Shown in pieces: positions 7,370 to 13,534 of a DNA stretch of 64,000 nt; position 1 is the stretch's first letter; every line of letters begins with the position of its first letter. Both the position numbers and the translations under genes were made by a program. Below the pieces are notes generated by a model that was not told the origin of the DNA, did no database searches, and worked only from the letters and a program-made list of their open reading frames with translations. This DNA is from Paenibacillus sp. LHD-38 (GTDB lineage Bacteria; Bacillota; Bacilli; Paenibacillales; Paenibacillaceae), in the NCBI RefSeq assembly GCF_031157315.1, contig NZ_JAVIFU010000035.1, positions 1 through 64,000 of the forward strand, in the 5' to 3' direction.

Positions 7370-8854
7370 ATGACTCAAACCTTCTTTTATCCCGCAACGC
7401 TGCTATGTGATTTTTACAAGGTGAGCCACAAAAATCAATATCCGAAAGGCACCGAGCTCGTTTACTCGACCTGGACTGCGCGCACAAGCCGATTGGAAGG
7501 CATGAACGAGGTTGTGGCTTTCGGCTTCCAATCGTTTATTAAACAATATTTGATTGCCTATTTTAACGAGCATTTCTTTGCCAGAACGAAAGCGGAGGTT
7601 GCCGCTGAATACAAAAGGCTTATCCTGCATGCGCTTGGCGAGGCGGAGCCCGATGCTTCGCATATCGAGGAGCTGCATGAGCTGGGCTACCTGCCTATTA
7701 GAATCAAAGCGATAAAAGAAGGCGCATTAGTGCCGGTAAGAGTACCGATGCTGACAATCGAGAATACGAAACCGGAATTTTTCTGGCTGACGAACTATTT
7801 GGAGACGTTGATGTCGTGCCAGCTGTGGATGCCGGCTACGAGCGCGACGCTTGCTTTCGAGTACCGCAAAATATTGGAGGCCTACGCGCTTAAGACGAAT
7901 GGGGACCCAGCAGGAGTTCCGTTCCAAGGCCATGATTTCTCGATGCGGGGCATGGGCGCGCTCGAATCGGCGCTCGGCAGCAGTGCGGGACATCTCCTTT
8001 CGTTTACGGGAACCGACACGATTCCAGCTATTTTCTATTTGGAAAATTATTATAACGCCGATATTGAGAAGGAATTGGTAGGCACGTCGATTCCGGCAAC
8101 GGAGCACAGCGTGATGTGCGCGCATGGCCGTGACGAGATGGCATCGTACCGCTATTTGATCAAAGAGGTGTATCCTAGCGGCTTCGTCTCGATCGTATCG
8201 GATACGTGGAATTTGTGGAGCGTGCTGGATGTCGTTATCCGCGGCTTAAAAGAAGATATTATGAGCAGGGACGGCAAGGTGGTCATTCGCCCGGACAGCG
8301 GGGACCCGGTCAAAATCATTTGCGGAGACCCGGATGGGGAGAGCGAATTCGAGCGCATGGGCGTTATCGAAATTTTATGGGATATTTTTGGAGGCACAGT
8401 CACCGAGAAAGGCTACAAGCAGCTCGACAGCCACATTGGAGCGATTTATGGCGACGCGATTACGATTTCGCGCTGCAGCGAAATTTGCGAGAAGTTGGCT
8501 GCCAAAGGTTTTGCTTCGACGAATATGGTATTTGGCATCGGTTCGTTTACCTACCAGTACAACACCCGCGATACGTTTGGCTTCGCTTTGAAATCGACAT
8601 TTACCATCGTAGACGGTGAGGAGCGCAAAATCTATAAGGATCCCAAAACCGATAACGGCGTGAAAAAATCGCAAACGGGCCTTGTCCTTGTTACGGAGCA
8701 GGATGGAAAGCTTGCTTATACGGACAATCTAAGCGTTGCGGAGTATGAAGCACGCAAAGCGGAGGATCAGCTGGAGATAGTGTTTGAGGACGGAAAGCTG
8801 GTACGGGATTTGAATTTGGCTGAGGTACGCGCGAACTTATTGGCTCATTTATAA
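7370..8854 (+). CDS. nadV: nicotinamide phosphoribosyltransferase (NAMPT type)
   Basis: A 494-residue protein close to NAMPT/NadV, which joins nicotinamide to PRPP to give NMN. Visible family marks are the N-terminal DFYKVSHKNQYP, QGHDFSMRG with the aspartate (about 189) that favours nicotinamide over nicotinate, EHSVM with the catalytic-type histidine near 246, SDTWNLW, and RPDSGDP (307-313), which binds the phosphoribosyl group. The length is typical. The start at 7370 follows GGGAGG and leaves 1 bp after the Prs-like stop, so translation is probably coupled. A hairpin terminator follows at 8871. If it works with the preceding protein as a NARP1-like pair, it could instead transfer nicotinamide to ADP-ribose pyrophosphate. 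Confidence 0.9.
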   Translation: MTQTFFYPATLLCDFYKVSHKNQYPKGTELVYSTWTARTSRLEGMNEVVAFGFQSFIKQYLIAYFNEHFFARTKAEVAAEYKRLILHALGEAEPDASHIEELHELGYLPIRIKAIKEGALVPVRVPMLTIENTKPEFFWLTNYLETLMSCQLWMPATSATLAFEYRKILEAYALKTNGDPAGVPFQGHDFSMRGMGALESALGSSAGHLLSFTGTDTIPAIFYLENYYNADIEKELVGTSIPATEHSVMCAHGRDEMASYRYLIKEVYPSGFVSIVSDTWNLWSVLDVVIRGLKEDIMSRDGKVVIRPDSGDPVKIICGDPDGESEFERMGVIEILWDIFGGTVTEKGYKQLDSHIGAIYGDAITISRCSEICEKLAAKGFASTNMVFGIGSFTYQYNTRDTFGFALKSTFTIVDGEERKIYKDPKTDNGVKKSQTGLVLVTEQDGKLAYTDNLSVAEYEARKAEDQLEIVFEDGKLVRDLNLAEVRANLLAHL

Positions 8855-8870
8855 TATAGGATTAGAGATT

Positions 8871-8919
8871 ACAGCGGCAGCTTGGACTAGAAATAGAGTC
8901 CTGACTGCCGCTGTTTTAT
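8871..8919 (+). terminator. terminator of the NAD-salvage operon
   Basis: The stem ACAGCGGCAG with CTGCCGCTGT encloses a second GGACT/AGTCC pairing and is followed by TTTTATTT. It lies between the convergent nadV-like gene and the SRPBCC gene. Confidence 0.8.
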
Positions 8920-8923
8920 TTGC

Positions 8924-9385
8924 TTAATATTTAACGTGGGCGTCCGGAGCCTTATCGAATACGAGATTTAAGAGGATGCCATGCTCAAGGAACGCCTTCA
9001 GTCCGCAGAGCACGATCGTGAAGCCTCCCATTGCGTCAATGGCTTGTCCTACCGTTTCATCCGCATTTCCAGTGAACCCCGAATTTGTAATCGTGACGAA
9101 CGTTTCATTTGCTGCCCGGGAAGTGAACGTCCACTCGACCGTATAGCCGAAGTCGATGAGAATACGCTTGTTTTCCACGATATCTTTTACAGCGATGTCT
9201 GCGGAAGCGCCATACATTTCCCAATCCCAACGGACCATTTTTCCCGTTTCTAGTTTTCCGCTGCCTTTGGTAAACCAGAATTTCGAAGTAATCTCGGGAT
9301 CGATAAAAGCTTGAAAAACCTCTTCAACTGGTTTTCTAATTAGCATTTCCGCTTTGGCAATCGGTTCTTGAGTGAGAGCAGCCAT
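8924..9385 (-). CDS. SRPBCC (AHSA1-like) domain protein
   Basis: A protein of about 153 residues in the START/AHSA1 fold. The pattern KAEMLIRKPVEEVFQAFIDPE, FWFTKGSGKLE, W.WEMYGA and a C-terminal helix (IDAMGGFTIVLCGLKAFLEHG) is that of Aha1-like polyketide-cyclase/SRPBCC proteins common in Bacillales. Several ATGs occur in a row. The one at 9385 is chosen for its 8-nt distance from AAAGGAG; 9406 is the longest option. These proteins bind hydrophobic ligands and the specific role is unknown. It is transcribed toward nadV and is probably monocistronic. Confidence 0.8.
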   Translation of the reverse strand: MAALTQEPIAKAEMLIRKPVEEVFQAFIDPEITSKFWFTKGSGKLETGKMVRWDWEMYGASADIAVKDIVENKRILIDFGYTVEWTFTSRAANETFVTITNSGFTGNADETVGQAIDAMGGFTIVLCGLKAFLEHGILLNLVFDKAPDAHVKY

Positions 9386-9501
9386 CATCATTTCTCCTTT
9401 TATCATAAAAGTTTCCTTAAATCATAGCATACTTTTCATTAAAAATAGGAATGGATGGCTCTTCGCAGGCAGCTGCTTAAATTGGGATTTTTATAAAGTG
9501 G

Positions 9502-9531
9502 TTGACAGATGTTGGGTGAGGGGATTATTAT
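9502..9531 (+). promoter_or_regulatory. promoter of the rtcB unit
   Basis: TTGACA (9502-9507), an 18-bp spacer and TATTAT (9526-9531). Transcription would start near 9538, giving a leader of about 225 nt before rtcB. Confidence 0.7.
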
Positions 9532-9550
9532 GATGTAAATCAAATGAAGG

Positions 9551-9625
9551 GAGGCCGATGACAATGAATCAGTATTTATTAGAACGAATCGCAGCTTTAT
9601 ATAGCAGGTCCATTTCATCGGCCTC
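9551..9625 (+). promoter_or_regulatory. rtcB leader stem that sequesters the leader-peptide ribosome site
   Basis: GAGGCCGATGA (9551-9561), which contains the Shine-Dalgarno of the leader ORF, is perfectly complementary over 11 bp to TCATCGGCCTC (9615-9625) inside that ORF. An equivalent pairing with two covarying base pairs exists in the leader of the rlaP operon (11201-11310). A translating ribosome would have to open this stem, so leader translation and RNA folding are linked. Confidence 0.6.
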
Positions 9626-9650
9626 TGCGGGGCCTATGACTGTTTTCTAA
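9564..9650 (+). CDS. leader peptide of rtcB (28 codons)
   Basis: A 28-codon ORF beginning MNQYLLER and ending GPMTVF. It has a good Shine-Dalgarno (AAGGGAGG) 9 nt upstream and its own promoter 30 bp before that. A second short ORF with the same beginning (MINQYLEEK) lies upstream of rlaP. The shared Asn-Gln-Tyr-Leu-Glu codons differ at synonymous positions (CAG/CAA, TTA/CTA), which argues that the peptide, and not only the RNA, is conserved. Its position before an intrinsic terminator suggests an attenuation role. No homologue is known to me. Confidence 0.6.
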   Translation: MNQYLLERIAALYSRSISSASAGPMTVF

Positions 9651-9698
9651 TCGATTGCATGCCGTATGCTGCAAGGGTTAGGGAATAAAGGCGCAAGC

Positions 9699-9733
9699 AA
9701 AGCCATGGACATCTTAAGGTCCATGGCTTTTTT
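9699..9733 (+). terminator. intrinsic terminator (attenuator) before rtcB
   Basis: The stem GCCATGGAC (9702-9710) with GTCCATGGC (9719-9727), an 8-nt loop, flanking A/T pairs and a T run end about 33 bp before the rtcB start codon. It lies after the leader ORF and within the transcription unit, so read-through must be controlled or partial. The core CCATGGAC/GTCCATGG is identical to that of the terminator before rlaP. Confidence 0.8.
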
Positions 9734-9765
9734 GTGTTCATTTGATCATGAGGAGATTACCGTTT

Positions 9766-11184
9766 ATGAAAGAAACGTATTATCAAAAAGTACAGCTGCC
9801 TTCGGGGCAGGTGCATGTGTATGCAGGGCCCGAGCTATTCGCGTCCTTGGACTATAAAGTGTTTGAAATGGCGAACAACAACTTACAAATTCCGAATCAG
9901 GTCTATATGAGCTATACACCGGATGTGCATGTTGGCGTAGGAACCTGCATTGGCACCACAGCGGTGTGGAATGCCGCTGATGGCTTCGTATCCCCTTCGA
10001 TCGTAGGCAGCGATATCGGCTGCGGGATGCGCGTGCAGCTAACGAGTCTCCACAAGGATGACCTGAAGGAGGTTAAGCTGCGGCGGAAGCTGGTCCGGGC
10101 GATTGAGAAGTACCTGCCTGCCGAGGAGCATGCCAGAGGCCATTTCTCCGACATCCGTCTGGAGCATGTTCTGAAGAAGGGGCTGCACGGCCTGCCGAAA
10201 AAATATATACCGGATGCTTATACGCCGCGCAAAGCGACCTCGCTCACGCATGTGGAGAGCAGCCAGTTTTATTTTGACGAAGAGGTGCTGGATAAGTTTC
10301 CGGAGATGGTCTGGCATCGAGCGCATCGCCAGCTGGGCACGCTGGGCGGCGGCAACCATTTTGTAGAAATACAAGCGATTGAGATTGCGGAGGAAAACCG
10401 GGAAATTGCAGAGGCGTGGGGCTTATACGACGGTCAAGTTGTCATTATGATTCATTCCGGCTCCCGCGCCTGGGGAGGAGCGGTCAGTCAGTATTGCGGC
10501 ACCGATATCGCAAAAATGATGCGTCATGAAGGCATTGGCACGGCTGATCCCAAGCTGCTGTATGCGCCGCTCTCGCATCCGCTTGGTCAAACCTACGTTA
10601 ATTTGATGTATTCCGCCTTAAATTACGCAGTCGTGAACCGTCACTTGATTGCCTATGCCGTCAGAGAGGCCGGCAAGGATATATTCGGTCCGAAGTTCGA
10701 GCTGCGTACGCTGTATGATCTTATGCATAACTATGCATGGGAGGAGAAGCAGGATGAGCACGCCTACTTCGTTCACCGGAAAGGGGCGACAAGGGCGCTT
10801 CCGGCAGGGCATCCGGATAACCCTGAGGCCTATCGCAGCACGGGCCATCCGGCGCTTATTCCCGGGTCGATGGGAACCGCGTCGTATATTATGGTCGGCA
10901 GCCCGGAAGGGAAGGCGAATCATTATTCCATCTGTCACGGAGCAGGGAGAATTCGTTCGCGTAATGCAACGAAGCAGCTGATTTCGGTAGAAGAGGTTGC
11001 GGCGGCGATGCGGGTAGGAACGGATGATGAAATTGTCGTCAACCAGCGCTCCATGGAGTCCCTGGTCGATGAATCGCCTCAAGCCTACAAGGATGTCGAT
11101 CAAATTATAGAAAGCGTCGTTGGAGCGGGGCTCGCGCAGGTCGTTGCCAAATGCAAGCCGCTGGCTGCAGTCAAAGGAACTTAA
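9766..11184 (+). CDS. rtcB: RNA-splicing ligase RtcB
   Basis: A 472-residue RtcB homologue. RtcB is the GTP- and Mn-dependent ligase that joins 2',3'-cyclic-phosphate or 3'-phosphate RNA ends to 5'-OH ends, and it acts in tRNA and rRNA repair. The family hallmarks are in order: SDIGCGMR, GGGNHF, MIHSGSR, then GTASYIMVG and CHGAGR, which carries the histidine that takes GMP. The length is typical. The start at 9766 follows AGGAG with a 10-nt gap; in-frame TTG (9742) and ATG (9748) overlap the ribosome site and are less likely. It lies behind a leader peptide and an attenuator-like terminator. The rlaP-hen1-pnkp repair operon follows 250 bp downstream with a related leader. Confidence 0.96.
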   Translation: MKETYYQKVQLPSGQVHVYAGPELFASLDYKVFEMANNNLQIPNQVYMSYTPDVHVGVGTCIGTTAVWNAADGFVSPSIVGSDIGCGMRVQLTSLHKDDLKEVKLRRKLVRAIEKYLPAEEHARGHFSDIRLEHVLKKGLHGLPKKYIPDAYTPRKATSLTHVESSQFYFDEEVLDKFPEMVWHRAHRQLGTLGGGNHFVEIQAIEIAEENREIAEAWGLYDGQVVIMIHSGSRAWGGAVSQYCGTDIAKMMRHEGIGTADPKLLYAPLSHPLGQTYVNLMYSALNYAVVNRHLIAYAVREAGKDIFGPKFELRTLYDLMHNYAWEEKQDEHAYFVHRKGATRALPAGHPDNPEAYRSTGHPALIPGSMGTASYIMVGSPEGKANHYSICHGAGRIRSRNATKQLISVEEVAAAMRVGTDDEIVVNQRSMESLVDESPQAYKDVDQIIESVVGAGLAQVVAKCKPLAAVKGT

Positions 11185-11200
11185 AATAAAGGAACAAAGG

Positions 11201-11310
11201 GGGTCCGGGGAGAATGATAAATCAATATCTAGAAGAAAAGGTATTTTTTGAAAATAATCAATTAGGCCATTTACGTCCCGAAAAAGAAAATAGCTGTACC
11301 CATCGGACCC
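11201..11310 (+). promoter_or_regulatory. rlaP leader stem, counterpart of the rtcB leader stem
   Basis: GGGTCCG (11201-11207), in the ribosome-binding region of the leader ORF, pairs with CGGACCC (11304-11310) inside the ORF. Compared with the rtcB leader (GAGGCCG with CGGCCTC), pair 2 changes from A-T to G-C and pair 4 from G-C to T-A. These are two compensatory changes that support a conserved RNA structure. Confidence 0.55.
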
Positions 11311-11324
11311 GTTGTTTGATGTAA
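11214..11324 (+). CDS. leader peptide of the rlaP-hen1-pnkp operon (36 codons)
   Basis: A 36-codon ORF beginning MINQYLEEK and ending TRCLM. It is the counterpart of the MNQYLLER leader before rtcB. It begins 30 bp after the rtcB stop with AAAGGGGGT about 11 nt upstream. The second half is rich in Arg, His, Cys and Thr codons. The distance from its stop to the following terminator (52 nt) is close to that in the rtcB leader (48 nt). It is proposed as a regulatory peptide; a free-standing function is not excluded. Confidence 0.55.
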   Translation: MINQYLEEKVFFENNQLGHLRPEKENSCTHRTRCLM

Positions 11325-11371
11325 GGAAAGCCATGCGCTGCGATGATGTTAGCAGAGCGCTGATTATCCTT
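11325..11371 (+). promoter_or_regulatory. hairpin between leader ORF and terminator, rlaP operon
   Basis: GCGCTGC near 11336 pairs with GCA-GA-GCGC near 11353-11361, extended at the base by TAAGGA (from 11322) with TCCTTA (to about 11372). The structure sits between the leader stop codon and the terminator, where an antiterminator or pause hairpin would be expected. Confidence 0.4.
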
Positions 11372-11376
11372 ATCTC

Positions 11377-11412
11377 AAGACCATGGACGAATCCGTCCAT
11401 GGTCTTTTTTTT
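11377..11412 (+). terminator. intrinsic terminator (attenuator) before rlaP
   Basis: A perfect 12-bp stem AAGACCATGGAC (11377-11388) with GTCCATGGTCTT (11395-11406), a 6-nt loop and a run of eight T. It ends about 23 bp before the rlaP start. The inner 8 bp are identical to the terminator before rtcB. Confidence 0.85.
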
Positions 11413-11434
11413 ATGAAAGAAAGGAGCTAACGAA

Positions 11435-12217
11435 ATGAACAGCATACATACGGATATTTTAATGGAGCTGCATAAGATCGAGCAGGAGGAGCAGGTCCGG
11501 ATTGTTTATGCATGCGAATCGGGAAGCAGGGCTTGGGGCTTTCCTTCCAAGGACAGCGATTACGATGTGCGGTTTATTTATGTCAGACCGGTTGAATGGT
11601 ATTTGTCCATCTTTGACAAAAGAGACGTGATTGAGCGCCCAATCAGCAATCTATTGGATATTAACGGCTGGGACCTGAGAAAAGCGCTTAATTTGTTCCG
11701 CAAATCCAACCCGCCGCTGCTGGAATGGCTGCAGTCGCCGATTCCGTATTACACCAAATACACGGTGGCAGCGCAAATCCGCGGCATTTCACCGCTCACC
11801 TTCTCGCCGAAGTCATGCATGTACCATTACCTCAATATGGCAAAGGGGAATTACAGGGATTACTTGCAGGGCGAGCAGGTGAAAATTAAAAAATACTTTT
11901 ACGTGTTGAGGCCGATTCTGGCTTGCGGCTGGATTGAGACCTACAATACGATGCCCCCGATCGAATTTGACCATCTGGTTGATGCGCTCATCCCGAGAGG
12001 GAGTGAGCTTCGGATCACGGTTGAGCTGCTTTTGCGCCGTAAGAAGGCAGGGGAGGAGCTTGATTATGAGCCAAGGCTTCACGCCATTAATGATTATTTG
12101 GAGGAGCGTATAGCTTATTTCGAAAAGACGGCATCAGCGCTAAGGCTAGGCGAGGGCGCGCGGGATGAACAGCTCGACGAGCTGTTCCGAAACGCGTTAA
12201 ACGAAGTATGGCGTTAA
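11435..12217 (+). CDS. rlaP: RlaP-type nucleotidyltransferase of the RNA-repair pathway
   Basis: A 260-residue DNA-polymerase-beta-fold nucleotidyltransferase. It carries the active-site pattern ESGSRAWGFPSKDSDYDVRFIY (about 29-50), that is GS followed by a D-x-D pair, then a helical C-terminal domain. This is the YcgL/RlaP family (PF10127), proposed by comparative genomics to act with RNA repair enzymes. It may add or restore nucleotides at damaged RNA ends, though its reaction is not firmly established. It is the first gene of the operon with hen1 (46 bp gap) and pnkp. AAAGGAG precedes the start. Expression appears to depend on read-through of the terminator upstream. Confidence 0.85.
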   Translation: MNSIHTDILMELHKIEQEEQVRIVYACESGSRAWGFPSKDSDYDVRFIYVRPVEWYLSIFDKRDVIERPISNLLDINGWDLRKALNLFRKSNPPLLEWLQSPIPYYTKYTVAAQIRGISPLTFSPKSCMYHYLNMAKGNYRDYLQGEQVKIKKYFYVLRPILACGWIETYNTMPPIEFDHLVDALIPRGSELRITVELLLRRKKAGEELDYEPRLHAINDYLEERIAYFEKTASALRLGEGARDEQLDELFRNALNEVWR

Positions 12218-12263
12218 TGATTTAGGTTGTTATTGTTATTTTAGAGGCAGGGGGAAGGTCAAA

Positions 12264-13529
12264 ATGGCTATCGTGCAGTTGAAATCGACGAATCCGAGCT
12301 TTTCGTTCGTTATTAGAAAAAATCCGCAATCCGGCATGCTGCTTCGCGCCGTCCGCAAAGGGATGGCTTACGGCTGGTATACGGATGAAGCAACCTTCAA
12401 TGTCTATTTTAAGGACGCCGACAATGAGGTTTCATACAAGCAGCATAGAGAGGATCAATTCGAATATCTTAACGTGTCCAGGTACAACACGCCGCTCTTT
12501 GTACTGGGGGCGATCAATGAATTTTTTGCGTCGCCGCTCAAGGCGCAGCATGCCAGTGACACGGAGGAATATGAGCATACCTTTTTTATCAATATGATTC
12601 ATATTCAGCTGCTACGTTATATTGATTTTTTCGGGAAGCATCTAACGGACTATACATTTGAAGCGGTGCATCAAGCAAATAAAAGTTATTCGCTTACGAT
12701 TAAGACGCGAAAATCGCTATACGAGCTTATGCATGTCGTCAATGTGCTGTGTTTGTTCCTATCCATGTTCAGCGATGAATATATCGATATTTCCGATGAT
12801 ATTTTGATCAAATACGTGAAAAGCATCCAAATTATCGACGCGCCTTTCTATATTCGCAGCTTGTTTTCCCGAAACTTCCTGGCTTCGAGGGATCGATTCA
12901 AGAAGTACAAGGAGGAGCTGGAGAAGACGGATCGTTACAGTGTCCAGCTTGCCTTCGGAGGAACGGCGCAGCAGCGGAGAAGCTATATCGGAAGCGTGCT
13001 CCCATTTGATAAATCGATCGTGGATGTAGGCTGCGGCGAGGGGTTTTATGCGATTCCGTTTGCTTCCAAGATCGAAGCCAGCTACTATGCGATCGATATT
13101 GAGGAGCCGTTGCTCGAAATCGTGCATCGGAAGGCAAAGGCGAAGGAGCTCGACAACATTGCGACCTTCCCTTCCATCGACCGCTTTCTGGAGGCGTATA
13201 ACGGGGAACAGGTGGATGTTGTGCTGACCGAGGTAATAGAGCATATGAGCCTGGATGAGGCGGGTGCGCTTATCCGGCAAATTTGCGAGCAGGTCGACTT
13301 TGACCATTTTGTGCTGACCACACCCAATGCGGAGTTTAATGCTTATTACGAGCTAAGCGATTTCCGGCATGATGATCATAAATGGGAGCTTGGACGTACG
13401 GCATTTCAAGAATGGCTGCTTGAAGAAGTTAAAGCGCAAAACGTAGAATGCGCTTTTGTGGCCATCGGTGACGGAGTAAACGACGTACAAACGACGCAGG
13501 GCGCGATTTTGAGGAAAAGGAGGGGATAG
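12264..13529 (+). CDS. hen1: 3'-terminal RNA ribose 2'-O-methyltransferase Hen1
   Basis: A 421-residue bacterial Hen1. The N-terminal about 230 residues form the Hen1-specific domain known to activate the Pnkp ligase. The C-terminal half is a SAM methyltransferase with VDVGCGEGFYAIPFA (motif I, about 252-266), then EVIEHM and HDDHKWE, which carry the E..E-H..H metal-binding residues. Hen1 methylates the 2'-OH at the repair junction before ligation, which makes the repaired RNA resistant to the same ribotoxin. The pnkp gene begins 5 bp after its stop, so the two are almost certainly co-translated. Confidence 0.95.
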   Translation: MAIVQLKSTNPSFSFVIRKNPQSGMLLRAVRKGMAYGWYTDEATFNVYFKDADNEVSYKQHREDQFEYLNVSRYNTPLFVLGAINEFFASPLKAQHASDTEEYEHTFFINMIHIQLLRYIDFFGKHLTDYTFEAVHQANKSYSLTIKTRKSLYELMHVVNVLCLFLSMFSDEYIDISDDILIKYVKSIQIIDAPFYIRSLFSRNFLASRDRFKKYKEELEKTDRYSVQLAFGGTAQQRRSYIGSVLPFDKSIVDVGCGEGFYAIPFASKIEASYYAIDIEEPLLEIVHRKAKAKELDNIATFPSIDRFLEAYNGEQVDVVLTEVIEHMSLDEAGALIRQICEQVDFDHFVLTTPNAEFNAYYELSDFRHDDHKWELGRTAFQEWLLEEVKAQNVECAFVAIGDGVNDVQTTQGAILRKRRG

Positions 13530-13534
13530 CAGAA

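Noticed and set aside
9538..9765. T-box riboswitch upstream of rtcB
   Set aside because: There is no T-box sequence (AGGGTGGNACCGCG) and no specifier-loop architecture. A leader ORF with its own ribosome site fits better.
11201..11412. Simple rtcB terminator rather than a regulatory leader
   Set aside because: The terminator lies about 190 bp beyond the rtcB stop, behind a second leader ORF and a stem that match the rtcB leader. A plain 3' terminator does not explain these features.
10618..11445. 275-codon minus-strand frame over the 3' part of rtcB and the rlaP leader
   Set aside because: It is antisense to conserved RtcB motifs and to the leader element, with no recognisable protein features.
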